64,000 nucleotides of DNA from Isoetes taiwanensis (GCA_021234155.1 JAJEKV010000017.1:18422372-18486371); one strand, 5' to 3'. Shown: positions 30,701-43,880, counted from the stretch's first letter. Numbers and translations: made by a program. The notes: generated by a model not told the origin, from the sequence alone.

Positions 30701-30948
30701 TTCTGATAAATGCATACCTTCCGAGCTGCAGTTTCAAAGACAAGGTCTTGCTTTGCATCTGGATCAAAAATGCCATTGAAACCAAAAGTGTAGTGCTCTC
30801 TTTGATGATTCCCAATGCCTGCAGAAATCTGCCTAGGCATATGCCAGTCCACTCTATGCTCTTCATGATCCACCTCGTACGAAGCTATGCCTGAGCTCAT
30901 AGGCCTCATCCTTAAGTAAATATCAATGTTGCTCTCGGAGCCTGCCAT
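24763..30948 (-). CDS. Kinesin-9 family motor, KIF6 type
   Basis: Microtubule plus-end motor of the kinesin-9 family, tied to cilia and flagella in other organisms. Sixteen exons join in frame: 30718-30948, 30250-30522, 30102-30166, 29811-30027, 29670-29720, 28996-29109, 28304-28399, 28159-28230, 27668-27800, 26511-26680, 26134-26405, 25623-25734, 25428-25565, 25271-25366, 24994-25201 and 24763-24920. Total 2,406 nt (801 aa), close to human KIF6 (about 814 aa). Motor domain about 1-350: P-loop GQTGSGKT (94-101), SSRSH switch I (217-221), DLAGSE switch II (247-252), plus [35 protein letters not shown] and [15 protein letters not shown]. The stalk has KIF6-like [11 protein letters not shown] and ends in '[14 protein letters not shown]', matching the KIF6 tail. 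Fifteen introns are GT-AG except the one after 25271, which starts with GC. No lesion was found. Confidence 0.96.
29443..29590. repeat. (TTCTA)n pentanucleotide microsatellite in a kinesin intron
   Basis: About 27 near-perfect TTCTA units, with the first few imperfect. It lies in the intron between kinesin exons 29,109 and 29,670. Likely length-polymorphic. Confidence 0.95.
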
Positions 30949-31018
30949 TCTAAATGATTGTCGAGTGACAAGTTAATCCACAACTTAATAACACTTCTTT
31001 TCCATTGCCTCTGCTCGA

Positions 31019-31179
31019 TCAAAATTTGATCTCTTCCCCATCCATCAATTTAAGCAAATCATGGACAATCTTCAAGCAGAAGACATCAAACTTCGTTTCC
31101 TTTATGGAATAGCTTGTTCGCCCTTGAAACAAGCGTTCCTGCTCATAAATTGAACCACCTCTGTCGTATGTAGCAATTT
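31019..31179 (-). CDS. Candidate terminal exon of an unidentified gene
   Basis: Follows a good acceptor (TTGCAG) and encodes 53 codons ending in TGA at 31,019: YDRGGSIYEQERLFQG, then TSYSIKETKFDVFCLK and LLKLMDGEEIKF. The composition is protein-like and low in Leu/Ser bias, unlike random AT-rich frames here. Only 70 bp separate its stop from the kinesin ATG. I found no upstream exon of the same gene, so it may be an orphan exon or the end of a gene whose other exons lie in the AT-rich region to the right. The family is not recognised. Confidence 0.35.
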
Positions 31180-32859
31180 CTGCAATATTATATAAAGACA
31201 AATTATAAATAATTAATAGCTTTTTTTCTTTTTCTCTATTAAAGGACAAAAAGAACTAGAGAAGAGATGCAATATGAGATCTTGATCTGGATCTTTGGTT
31301 CAAAATCTACCACAGCATATTCCATATGCACTATGGCCATTTCCGCAAAATTAAGATGGGTCAAAGTACCATTTCCACATCACCCTATGCTTTGAAGACC
31401 ATGATATGGAAGTCAATGATACAATCAACTAGAAACTACATATCATAAAGAAACTTCTGCTACTGCTACAGTACAGAAGAAACCAAAGAACTTTGCCTCA
31501 AGTATGTATGTTATTTAACAACCAAAAACCTTCATGTGCCCTCCCTGCAAACAGGCATTCTTGCTTGCACAAAGCTTGCTAGAACTACCTTGCATGAAAA
31601 TGAAGAAAATAAAGTCTCAACAAAAGAAAATTCAGCAATAATGACCACTGCAATAACCTTGCACCATGCAAGCATGCTCACATGTAGGCCCTAGACCCTA
31701 GACCTAGCAAGTGCCTTAACCACGCCAACTTATTCTGCCAAATTAGCAAATGACACCTTGAATATCTGTGACACTGTAATCTGTTAGAGGAACAAGCAAT
31801 AATGGTAACAAAACAAATGAAGCATGGGAATTTGAACCCCACTGAAATTAATCGGTACCAGAATGCTTTACCTGGCATAATATAGGGCCCTTATGTCTAG
31901 TCTATGAGAAGAACATGATTAAAGAATTGATTAAGCAGAACTTGTGCATATATGGAACCCAAAAATGGTCATGTTCTGCCTGTAATCTAGCTTAAAAAAA
32001 ACGGTTCCATTCAAAGCTTTCTTTAATTTTTTGCAACAATAGTACCTTGGAAGATCACTGTAGCAGCTGCAACTGAACCTCTGTAAGTTATAAATCAATT
32101 TTTTTTAAACTCTAAATATTACTTTTTCGAAACAATCCTGCCAAACCCATGGTTTTCCAAGCATTTTGCATCTCAACCATTGTTAAAATCAAACAGAAGG
32201 AGAAGCCTATTGTGGATTTGACCACCGCCCTCCAGAAATAGAAATCCTCTTAAAGGAAGAACTCCTCTTAACGAAGAATCTAAATAGCGATCAAGGGAAT
32301 GACCTCGACAAATAGGGCCCCATCTTTTTACACCAGAATCCTGTTCTTGTATATCCTGCCCTGCAAAGCACAGATTTAACCTCCTTGTCTGGGCAAACAA
32401 AACAAATAGAGGCAGACTCCTTGCCTCGCCAAAGAAATAGAAGATCTACCTCTGCCGCCATGGCCACGTAAAAGTCGTTGCCGCCCTGCCAAATGGCTGC
32501 CATGCCACGAAATGGAAAGCTTAACATCAAAGATGTTTTTAAAACAAAATGTTTTAAGAGAAATAGAAAAGTTTTTAAAGAAACAACTAGCAAAGATGTG
32601 CAATAGAAAGTTTTGACCCTTAAGCACAATGTAAAGCTACAAGATGCAATACAAACCAACGCTAAATGCGTCTGCCATATTTTATATAACAAACAATAAA
32701 TGCATCTCACTCCAATTATATAATCTAAAAATGTGGCATGTCTCATATATTGCCACTCACTTTTATGTCTCCTGTATGGAGAAACTTATGACATATGTCA
32801 AATGTCATGTTTGGCATGCCATTAGTCTCACTTGCCATAGAAGTGTTGCTATAGTTGTG

Positions 32860-33181
32860 CCACGTGTCATACAACATTAGTAGTTACTTTTATATGTCTT
32901 GCTTGCAAGTGTCATGATTGCAAGTGTGTCGTTTTATAACATGAATGTGTCATGTAACATATAATACTAGAAGTATTGCTATATATCGTGGTTGTGTCAC
33001 GTATCGTTGACGTGTGTCATATACTACTAGAAGTGTTGCTATACATCATGGTTGTATCATGTGCCATTGTCATGTGTCATATACTCCTTCTTGCTATATA
33101 TCATGATTGTGTCATGTATTATATGATACTAGAAGTGCTATTATGATTGTGTCACGTGTCACATAATACTAGAAGTGATGT
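32860..33181. repeat. ~60-bp minisatellite, about five diverged units
   Basis: Units combine 'tgtcatatactactagaagtg', 'ttgctatatatcatggttgt' and 'gtcatgt' in the same order with gaps and substitutions. The region is built from short 'gtgtcatgt' words. Non-coding. Confidence 0.8.
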
Positions 33182-36100
33182 CTTTTGTTTTAACTACAAG
33201 TAGGTAGGCTAAGTTTTCTTATTTGCTCTACATGAATGGTCCAATGAGGAATTCTAGGCCATTGATTTACGAGCCTGAAAGCTATTAACATCGATAAACA
33301 TCTATTGGAACTCAATTTCCAAGAAAACAATTATATTTCTTTAATTCTATTTAGAATGTTGCAGGCCACATTGCAAGAATAAGAGGCAAGTATCTTATGG
33401 CCCATTCCCTTTTCATCTACTACAGGAGGTAATTTCAAATAATGCTTCTATAGGACAACTATGTTTCACTAGGCTTAGATATTAGAAGTTGTCATGTCTA
33501 TGTTGATACAGTTAGTGCAGTACCCAGTCCAATCATAAAACCCCATAGCTATCTTTTGTTTCTCATTGTATCTTATCTTATGGCACATCCATTTTTCATG
33601 TGCTACAAGAGACAAGAGGCATTTTCAAATAAAGCATCTATGCTTGGATGTTAGATGTTATCGTGATAGGAACTTTAGCTCCAATGCTCATACAAATAAG
33701 TATTGAACTTTTGAAGCTAATTGCAAGTCTAACTAGTCCATTTCGAGATCCCCACAACTTGCACTTTTCTTGAACCTTTCAAGCTAGTCCTGGTATGCTA
33801 GTTCATTCATAGAATTTTGCAACTTGCCCCTATCTTCAGTGTCGCCTTATCTGAAAGCCTAGGCTATCTATGTGTCCTAATTTAATGTAGGCGTTCACCT
33901 GGTCCTTAGATCTTGAGCTCAGGAAAGGGATGGTTGAGACCTATTGGGGAACATCGCCCTAACCCCAAAATGCTTTTTCATACTGTGCAACTTGCCAAAT
34001 TCACCTAGCCATATTTGTCTCTGTGTTTTCCTTGCTATAGCTTTGGCCACAGATTTCCATTGCCATTGATTTACATGCGTATCTATATTACCGTGTTAGT
34101 TTGATGGGCAGATCTTCCTTGTGTTTGAATGTTGGCTTTAGCTATAAACAGTCTCATATTAATATTTCATGCTCATTCTCTTCAAACAAAAAATGGATAA
34201 ATTCAATATTGGGAAGGGGTTAGTCAATATATTTTTGACCAATTTGAGCCTTGAAAGTGACAATGCATGGTGCACGGTAGAAACACTCCAAATAAGCAAG
34301 AAACTTTTACTAATAACAGGCAGTCTGATTCTTAGAGCAACAATTTTTTCCAAGGCAAAGTGGTGCAGGAATTCTTTGATCATGAATAGGTACATGTTTC
34401 CATAAAGGCCCTTCATTTTATGCTCTGATACTGCTCTTTATAATAGAAAAGTGTCGTAGAGCCCTTCAGCATCAAATGATCTCCTTTGTCTTTGTTGCTT
34501 TAAAACCACCAACTCATTTTGCTTCTTTACTCTTTGCAACAGCTATCAATCATGAGTGACACATGTTCTAACTTACTACATTAAATCCATAGCCTGGCTT
34601 GGAACATCTTTGAGTTTGAGCATTTTGCATTCTATTTGAAGTATGAAATTTGTCATCTTTTGTTGAAGATAACAGATTATAGCCCTTGTAACAATACATA
34701 TGATGATAGATCAGCTTATAGTACCTCGTTTATTGTGGCAATCTATGCTCCTTTTGGATCTAATTATTATGAGTATTTCTGTATTTTTATATTTTCTTTT
34801 GGATAGAGACCTTGGATAGAGACTTCAGGGTTTCTCACAAATGTGTTATGATGCTCTTAATATTATGTTTTCGTGCTAGTCCCTTTTCTTTTCAAATCCG
34901 GCATGGCTTTTACACATCAGGATAGTCTGAGAGCAATGCTTTTTGGCCCATTTCCTACCCTAGCTGCAATATCGAATTTCCTCACTATCTCGCTATTTTT
35001 TTAAGGCTTTCCCCACTATCCGCTCCCATCTCATTGTTCTTCCTCCATTATGTTGCAAATGCATGTCTTCCAAGAGATTCACATCTATTTTACACAGTCC
35101 CAACGTTTGAGTTTAAGCACGATTAACAGAGGCATGCAAAAGGCAGCAAAATTAGTAGTACCTCATGGACTTATAGAGATTACTATAAAGCTTTTAAAGG
35201 CATCAAGTTACACCATTTCTTAAGGCGTCGTGATTCTTGAGTTTAGTTGGCTATAAACTATTCAAAGCAAGAGAGAAGAAACCTGCATTGGATGGTCTTA
35301 TTGTGGATAATTTTCCATTTTATTTGTCTAAGCTGAAGAATACTTAACACCTACTATTTTTCATATTCCAATAATATGTAGATCTTTGTAGGCAAAAATT
35401 TTCTGGTAGTGTTAACCATAGTAGCGTTCAAGGCTGAGATCAAGCCATGGCAATGAGAGTGTCGTGTTGAAGCCTCTACAGTGTGTTCTTTGTATTGGCA
35501 AGAAAATTCCATAGCTTTCATATGCTGACATATTGCTCCCATTTTCTTCCTCTAACTAGCTATAGTTTTATTTAGCAAATACTATCTTTTGTGGTTGAGC
35601 CACTGAAAACCAAATATCAATTTCATTGGGTCATATTTGGGAAGGAATGAACTTGTCCCTTGCCTTTAAGTTAGATAGAAAACAAACTAAGTGTTGCCAC
35701 CTCTCTCGTCTGTCTCTTGTTAGCCTCCTCATATCTCTAGCTATCAATACTCACGTTTTCATCCTGGTCACTCTCACCAAAGATTGAAAAAGGTGCTGCA
35801 TCTACAAGATTGAGGTGATAAAAGTATTTCCCAAGTCTCTGCCCAGCTTTTTCTTTTAACTTTACTAGTTTCTTGTGATTATAATCTGGTCTTGTAACAA
35901 ATTTCTTAAAACTCTAACGGAAGCTCTGCAGCAGAGGAAGGATTTTGGAACCTACAAACATTTGATGGAAATCCTCTCTTGTTATATGTACTACTATCTA
36001 TCTATCTATCTATCTATCTATGTACTTATATGTACTATAATCTCGAATAATTTTCGATTCCACATGAGGAATGGCCATGAAATACTAACTGCTGACCTAA

Positions 36101-36263
36101 AATGCAACTTTTTGTCCTCCTAGAGAGTTTTTTAAGTAGCAACCTTCGCTTCCGCCTTCTCATCAAGCCCAATCTGCTTTTGCTGCTGATGGCCACAAAT
36201 TGGTATTGAAGACATATGTTGCGAAGAATTTCGGTCTCATTCAAGAAGAAAGAAGTTGTAACT

Positions 36264-36773
36264 TTTGAATGCTAAAGATAATGCTCTGTTAACAGAATGC
36301 TAAGGATATTGCTCTATCAACAAAAGCCAACCAACTTTTTTAATCCGTCCTCATAACCCTATTTTGAGTTCTTCATGAATATTGCCTACATGTTAGCGAA
36401 GGTGTGTACCTTACAAATCACTGGAGTGCCTTCTGTCGAGTGGCCATTTTGCAACAAATGAACACTTAAAACTGTGGTTTCTAGGCAACTGTTGAATATT
36501 GATTATTATTTTGAATGCTAAAGATAATGCTCTGTTAACAGAATGCTAAGGATATTGCTCTATCAACAAAAGCCAACCAACTTTTTTAATCCGTCCTCAT
36601 AACCCTATTTTGAGTTCTTCATGAATAGGCCTTAGGCCTTTTTGCCTACATGTTAGCAAAGGTGTGTACCTTACAAATCACTGGAGTGCCTTCTGTCGAG
36701 TGGCCATTTTGCAACAAATGAACACTTAAAACTGTGGTTTCTAGGCAACTGTTGAATATTGATTATTATACTT
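36264..36773. repeat. Recent 246-bp tandem duplication
   Basis: Two near-identical copies, beginning at 'gaatgctaaagataatgc' (36,267 and 36,513) and ending near 'gttgaatattgattattat'. The second copy has an extra 'ggccttaggcctttt'-like insert near 36,628. High identity suggests a recent event. Non-coding. Confidence 0.92.
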
Positions 36774-38848
36774 AACTTCAAAATCATCATGAACTGTGGG
36801 AACCCAGTGGCCGCATATTAGGCTTGATAGTTACACGCATAGGTTCAAATCCTTGTGCTTTCGTTATGCTCCAATATATTTGTTTTCTCATTAGATTTGT
36901 TTACACCAAATTTCCCATTCAATTCATTCATGCCCTTTTGTTACACTATTCATGTGAATTTAAGTTGTCTTGGTATATCTTTTGAAACAATGCTCTATAA
37001 AGCTAACACTCTGCATTGTTTTCACACTTTTTGTTATCATACTATTTAATTCAATTCCATTCCAAAAGCATAATAAAACTATATCTAAATGGATGTGACT
37101 ACCTTTTCCATTTTACATATTGAATTCAAGCTTAAAATTGCCCAAGCCTTCTACTGCACTTTTTGCTAGACCCAAAATACATGTTGCATTTGCTCAAGAT
37201 AAAAACACACAAGCATATCTTGTTGAACAAGACCAACTAAGGCCAATATGACCAACTAAGGCCAATATTGCAAGATAACCACATCAGCAATCAGCAAATA
37301 TGAAAAGGTGAAGTCTGAAATCAATATACTTGGCATTTAAAAGTGCATATTAGGAAAGCTCTGATTCCGTAAACAGAAAATTTACTATGAATTAGTGACA
37401 AAGATTCATTACGTATGCTGTTCGTGAAAGTCACATTAACAGCTGCAGTAAGGCACCTAAAAGAAGAGATTGGAGAATTGAACCCCACGCCCCAGAAGAC
37501 ATTTTTTCCTCAGTCTAGGAAGTCCATAAATTTCCCTTCAAAAAATGGCTTGTTTAAAATAGACCTTTCAAGTTCTAGATCGACCTATACAAGCATTAAA
37601 GTCTCCAACAAGACTCTTGTATGATTTCATGAAATGATTTGACACCCCAAACATGAAATGATTTGACACTTCAAAATTTAAATATCAAATTGTAATGCCC
37701 AGGTTATGAGAGATCAAACAGAATACTTTGGACAAAGAACTCTAGAAAGGAAGGAGTTTCTTATTTGCCACAATTAGCAGTTAGAGACACAGAGTGTGCA
37801 ATCTTATTTCTGGATAATCCTTGGGCTGGGAAAACAGCCACCAATAACACAGCCTAATATCATTCATGATCTTAATTTATTGAAACAAGCCTGACTTCCA
37901 TAAGCAGCAAGCAACTTGCCTTCCTGAAGATGATCGTTAATTGACTGAATCCTTTTTTTATTTGTTTATCATAGAACTCCCAACTAATTCATAAAACTCA
38001 CCAAATCAGGCTAAAGCAATATGGCCATTTCTCTTGACCGTTTCTGTACTATCGAGTGGGAGCTTATCCTCTCTGCCCACTAGAAACCAGCATCTCAGTC
38101 TCATCCACAGAAATCTGTACCGTTGCATGTATGTGCAAGCATATCACCATATCTAGGACTGTATGTAGTTGTACTATGCACTTGTACTGGGCCCTCAACT
38201 TTTGTTTTCATCATATATCATGGTTATTTAAAAGCAAAAATTTTTAAAAGCTGCTAGTAGATTTTCTTTTCTTACTAGAGTTTCAATTTAAGTCATGTAT
38301 TGGTTTCAATAGCCAGTTTTACCAAGTAAGAACCAATGGGCTAAACCATGTAATGACAGAAAAACACACGAGGTTCAAACCAGCAATTGAACTAACATTC
38401 TCTGGAATTTTTTTGAGTAGGTTCTGCTTGACAGGTTCGTACACACCCGATTAGTTAGTCAAGTTCAATTGCCTCCAGGCATAGGATGTAAGGCCCCTCT
38501 GAACCCCTGATAGAATAGCACTCCCCTGTGCCATCTATGATCCTTTACTTCCTACGAAGTTCTGAAGGGCATAAATAGCTTTACTTAGGGTCCTCCTTCT
38601 CTGTGACTCCTTCCCTTGCATTCATGCTTAAACATTCGAACAAAATATGATGCATTCGCAAACCTGCTTGTCATAAGCACCAAAAATTCTTGCGAGTGTG
38701 GATGTTCTTAGCAGTCCTAACAATTGTTTGCATTGTCTCATAAGTTGTCTAAATTATTATGATTCTTCATACAGTCATGCCTTTGATACATAGTAAATAG
38801 AGTTTTTATGGAAATTTATAACCTGTAAATAAACAAGAAAACACTTAC

Positions 38849-38923
38849 AGTAGAACAGCAAGGTTTCCATTTAAACCAGAATAAAGACCCTTAAGAGATA
38901 ATCCTTCCACCCAATTGAGCTGC
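38849..38923 (-). other. Possible orphan exon, mitochondrial-carrier-like
   Basis: A 75-nt stretch with a TTTTTGCAG acceptor and GTAAGT donor encodes 'LKGLYSGLNGNLAVL', which resembles the 'KGLYSGLxGNL' segment of S-adenosylmethionine carriers. No neighbouring exon of a carrier was found on either side within several kb. It may be a relic or chance. Confidence 0.2.
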
Positions 38924-41900
38924 CTGCAAAAACCTACACATGCGTAACACGATATCGTCTATAGCTGTAATAAGAAATCTTCAAACAAGTATCTTTAAAA
39001 TAGAAGTTACAATAAGAAAGAACTAGATAGTTAGGCATTACCCACCAAACAAAATACCAAGAAAGTTAGCGGACAAGACTGCAGCAGGTTACGGCAGGCT
39101 GAGGGTCCACTACAGGACTTTCTTGAAGTTGGAAGCGGCGAGACTTTCTTGAAAGGACACAAGCAACTAATTTTCAACATAATTCAGCTAAAGCACGCTA
39201 AGCCTAAACCAAGAAAATAGTTTCAAACAAACAAATTAAAACGCCAAATGGATAGTTAACTGTTCCAAAGAGGAATTGTCATTTCTATTGCACCCGTACT
39301 CCTTGGGAAGCTTAGTCAACAGTTTAGAGGATCCCTACGCAGAGGTATCCTATTATACTGAGCATATGCACAGCCCTAAACATGACAAATATATTCTGAT
39401 GCAATTGCCTGGAATTGGGAAGCTGCCAAACTATAATACTCCATCTAGCCACCAGTTTAGAGGATGCCTATGTCTAGCCACTAGTTTAGAGGATGCCTAT
39501 GCAGAGGTACTGAGTATAATCACAGACCCTATAATCCAAGAGAAGATAGGAGACTTACAAAGCAATATGCACAGTCATAACCTCAAAAACGAACCCAGAA
39601 TTGAGCTTGTGCCAGCACATATACGTTCTTTACCAGTTTGCAACATTATGTGCTGATAATAATTGAGTAAGATAAACCTAGGAAGGAAATGGCAGGCTGA
39701 AGGAGCGATGAGTGGCCACATTAGAGATACAGAATGCTGCATTTTCATATAGAATTTTTGGTACTGCAACACATCAGCAGCAAGGTACGTAGATGTGGAT
39801 TGACTACCATTATTGTCCTAGATCATAGCAAAAGGGGACGTTTTGGTCTTTCAAATTCCAATAATTAATGTAAAAGAGTCATAGCCATATGCTGATGCAT
39901 TGAGTTCAAATCGCCCATTCTTATTTGATGCATTGAAGGCAGCCGGCAACTTAAGAGACATACAGACTGGCATACCTTTGTGTTGACAAATTAAAAGCCA
40001 TAGACTGTATAATTGCCATATAAAGGCTAGCACCAGAGAAATTATCACTCAGGCCCTGTAATCAGATAAAACTTTTAATCATGTCATGCAGAGGTTTTTA
40101 CTAAAGAATGCATTGCGCATGCCTTTGCAGCTAGCCTAGAACTGACCCCACCACATCTAAACATCAACTTGCACAGATTACAGAGCAAACTCTGGCAAAT
40201 AGACATGTTGGTCCATACCAAAGTGAGAACCCGAAAGGCAAATGGCATGGCAGAGTAACTCACGTCTCAAATGCGAGGACGTCATTATTCTGTGATGACG
40301 AGAACTATAATCTTGAATATGATCTTAATTAAGGCTGGGTAAAGCTACGATAAATAGGAGCTATAAAAACCCTAATTTACCTTTCTGGAGCATCTTCTGA
40401 CCTAACCATAGACGACGATCCATACCTTTGTGGAGCATCTTCTGATCTAACCTAGGCGACGGTCCAAAACGGCCAATTAAATTTTGAAAACAGTCTATTC
40501 TAGATCATGATCAAATGGCTAAAGCCACATCCAACTCAAATTATCCTCTGATGCCGGGAACTATGATCTTGAATATGATCTTAATTAAGGCTGAAATAAA
40601 GTTACGATAAATAGAGCTAAGAAAACCCAGATTTTTTTTTTGGGGGAGCATCAGAAGGCGTCGATCCATACCTTTGAGGAGCATCTTCTGCTCTAACCTA
40701 GGGGACGGTCCAGAACGGCCATCGAATTTTGAAGGACCGGTTAAGCCATAACCACTAAGATTTTTTGACACCTGGATAGGCTGGCCATTTGTGGTCAGGC
40801 TCAGGCGGTTGCGCTAATAAGCACTATTAGAATTACAAGAATTTGTCGCAGAGGCGATACCCCCTGTATGTTTTTGGGTTGCCCCTAGGGGGGTAAATCT
40901 TTGCTCATATAGGTTTTTGGCATATTCCAAGTATATGTTGGCATATGCCTAGAATATGCCAAAAACTGCTCCAAACTAGCGGCGGTCAGCCTTGTTGCCG
41001 GTTGGTGTTGTTCGAACCTCCTAACCGACATGAAGTTTGATGTTGTGGAGTGCAAGGATCAAGCTTCTAGGTCAAATCATTTGCTCACATTCCGCCACTG
41101 TATACGGAGATGATTGTTACTGAAACCATCATGCACCATGAGAACTTTGTACTTTCTCCATGTGACTCATGTGCGTTCACATGCTGGCAAATTCTTGTTC
41201 CTTCAGGTGAATGAGTTATACTTAATTTATCTAATTGTTCAGGTTGCGTTATGCTTTTAAGACCACTATTGTATATATTAGTAAGCTAAATAATGCAATG
41301 TAGCTGGTCAATTTATGGAACTACCACTTCAATTTGCACCAATGTTTTTTAACTTCCTTACTTACTGATTAAGCCAATCTCTATCCATTTTTATTGTCCT
41401 TTGTTCATGCATCGATTATGCTTCTTTTGCCATCGATATGGATTGGATATCCAAATAAAGAAATGAGGATAAATCTAACTGAGTGGGCTATCCACCCAAG
41501 AAAGTTAAGCGATGCATGCCATCCATATTGGTTGTATGTAGACTCAGCATCCAGGTTATTGCTACAAATGGCATAATTTGAGCATAACAAGTTTAATCAA
41601 GTTTTGAAATGCCGCATAGCAATCAATGCTTTCTTTAATACTAACTGCCTTAATTGTTATATGCCAGTAACTTTTGGAGGATGTTTAATTTAAGTCATAT
41701 GAACTCTGTTACAATCACAAAAAGTTGTAATTGTTCTCGTGTCTATAATGATATAGTTAATGCAAGATAGCCTGCTTGAATTTCCAGTTTCACAGCACCC
41801 AATTGTCCTACAACTTGGGGACAGCAATCCTAATAGCCTTGCAAAGGCTACAGAATTTGCTTCTTCCTATAGTTACGATGAGATCAATTTCAAGTAAGGA

Positions 41901-42829
41901 ACATCTTTGCTAATTTTCTTACTCAAAATATGAGATGCAATGAGCTTCTTGCTTTGTTGCAGTTGTGGATGCCCAAGCAGCAAGGTTGCTTGCAAAGGAT
42001 GCTTTGGGGCACATCTGATGCTGTCCCCTATGATATATTTAAGCTGCTCTTCTATGTTATGGAAATCTTCTATGATTTTATAATATTTACCTAGGTTTGT
42101 TAATTGTGAGTTCTTGGCATACACCCTACAGCAGCAGTCTATGACTGCCGGATGCTACAAAGCTGGCATGCCCATGATCACAAAACAAGAACAAGAAAAA
42201 CAAATATGTACAAAGAGTGAAGGGAAAGTGGCCAAATGAGGCTCTCCAAATTTGAGATAAAACCTGAGTACATCTAAAGAGGCTCCGGTCTAATATAGTG
42301 TAGACCGCAAATCTGAGCCCTATATCTAACTAAATCTAAGCCATACACTTAAGTTAACCTAAGCATGCCAAGTGTCGTCTGCCACCACTGACACTTAGCA
42401 TGTGCACAATGTTAACCACTAGGTGGTTAATACTGCCTCTCCCTAAAAGTTTTTAGCACAAAAACATGTACAGACTTTTAAGACAAGTCCGAAAATGACA
42501 ACATGGTGCCAAAAAAGTTAGGGGCGGAAATGATGGTAATGGTAATGGTATGGTTGGTTTTGTCGTCGAAAGATCTTCATGAAGGCATTGATGACGAATA
42601 GGATCCGAAGGAACATCAATGCAGAACATGGATCTTAGGAATTGGGCCAAGAAAAACATGAAGACCATCCCCTTATATCATGGGTAAGTCCATTTGAACA
42701 AACAATGCCCAAAAGATTATAGGGGGCCTTCGAAGACGTAAGCACCATAAAAGCGTCCCCCGTGATCAGCGATAGAAAGTGTGCACAAAATCTGGAAGAG
42801 CGTGACTGTATTTTTGTATGGCGTGGACC
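38924..42829. other. Intergenic, no gene supported
   Basis: Short open frames on both strands lack splice partners or family motifs. Possible minus-strand exon-like pieces at 39,976-40,056 and about 39,860-39,950 were seen but could not be linked. Contains the 255-bp duplication at 40.3-40.7 kb, and a palindromic stretch at about 40,918-40,965 built from 'ggcatat' words. Confidence 0.4.
40286..40725. repeat. Diverged ~255-bp tandem duplication
   Basis: Two copies share 'cttgaatatgatcttaatta', 'acgataaata', 'gatccatacctttg', 'ggagcatcttctg' and 'gacggtcca(a/g)aacggcc', at an offset of roughly 255 bp. The second has a T run and small indels. The first copy also carries an internal duplicate of 'ggagcatcttctga'. 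Confidence 0.85.
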
Positions 42830-43090
42830 GTGAGCAATGAGCGTCACCATGAGCGTGGCTGCTGGCTTGAGGGGCGGGGCGTGAGCGTGAGCAAGCGTGA
42901 GAAGCGGGGCGGGGCATGAGCGTGAGCAAGCGTGAGAAGCGTGGCGTGGCTTTGCCCGTGGGTACAACAACCAGTGTGAGAATGCGTGGGCCCCGTGAGC
43001 GTGAGCCCCGTGAGTGTGACCAAAAAGTGACCCACGGCGTGACCCGTGATCAGCCTTCACAAATATGGCATGAGGCGTGAGCCCTAAGAG
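42830..43090. repeat. GC-rich GAGCGTGAG minisatellite
   Basis: Words such as 'gagcgtgagcaagcgtgaga' and 'agcgtgagccccgtgag' repeat irregularly; 'gagcgtgagcaagcgtgaga' occurs twice in 50 bp. Base composition is strikingly GC- and G-rich compared with its AT-rich surroundings. Frames through it give low-complexity Ala/His/Ser peptides and are not genes. Confidence 0.8.
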
Positions 43091-43858
43091 TCCGGTCACA
43101 TGTTCCTGTCGACAGGGTTTTTTCCCTGTTGACAATAACCCTAATTGTTTATCCGTCTGCATCTAGCCATGCAGGCCTTGTCTTCCTGCAAAACTAAGAT
43201 CAGAACATTTCTAGGGTCTCCCGCCACTAGAAGTCCATGGCTCTCAACCTGCCCCGTACATCCTGACTATCAGTACACAAGCCACCCTTGCTGGAAAAGG
43301 GGAGCGCAGGCCCTGAGGCACACTTTAAAGATGATTTTGATGCATACTTTCAATATTTAGCAGAGGTGGAGGATTCCAAAAGCAAATTGGAAGATGTCGC
43401 AGAAAGGGTTGCACTGGAGAATGATGGGATGCAAGTGAACACTAAGGTTCTGATTTGGGCTTTGAGAGTTTTTGGAGAGTGGTGCTTGGACTTAATATAT
43501 GCCAAGAGTCCAAAATTGAGCTAGATATTGAAAATTTTGCCAGGCAAATGTATGCTAGCTTTTGTAAACGTGGCTTCATGAGAGTCCATAAGTTTGTAGA
43601 GGCTATAGAAGCTACATTATTTATGAAATACCTTATGCAACATGGGTTTGATATATAGTGTCCTAAATGCCTAAGTTTAAGCATTCTTAAAATAAAAGAC
43701 TATGATGCTCGCCAAACCTATATGATGCTCCCATCATATACATATGAAAAATCCCTGTTCCAGCAACTCTATCAACCGGAAAGGCCCTCCATCTGACTCG
43801 GGCTATTTTGGATGGTCTTATGTCCGAGTGAAGGAACGGACGTGTCATTCGTCCCATG

Positions 43859-43880
43859 GGTGTAAATTCTATAGTGGTTA
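43859..43880 (+). repeat. Left terminal inverted repeat
   Basis: Reads GGTGTAAATTCTATAGTGGT from 43,859. Matches the complement of 49,864-49,883 at all but the outermost base. Confidence 0.88.

Larger units (their letters stand above)
31180..38848. other. Gene-poor AT-rich region
   Basis: No gene is supported. It contains the minisatellite at 32.9 kb, a tetranucleotide run (tatc) at about 35,990-36,020 and the 246-bp duplication at 36.3-36.8 kb. Pol III B-box-like strings occur at about 31,830 (minus) and 36,845 (plus, 'aggttcaaatcc') and could be SINE remains. A GC-richer patch at 32,330-32,520 has one open minus frame with no recognisable family. The rest looks like decayed intergenic DNA. 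Confidence 0.45.

Noticed and set aside
32291-32746. 151-codon minus-strand frame with Cys/Leu-rich start
   Set aside because: The first half reads like AT-rich random sequence. I saw no family motif or splice structure.
39276-39656. 126-codon plus-strand frame
   Set aside because: It contains a short internal direct repeat (agtttagaggatgcctatg) and no recognisable domain. It is more likely repeat-derived non-coding DNA.
42635-43162. 175-codon minus-strand frame rich in His/Ala
   Set aside because: It reads through the GAGCGTGAG minisatellite. Its low-complexity composition follows from the repeat.
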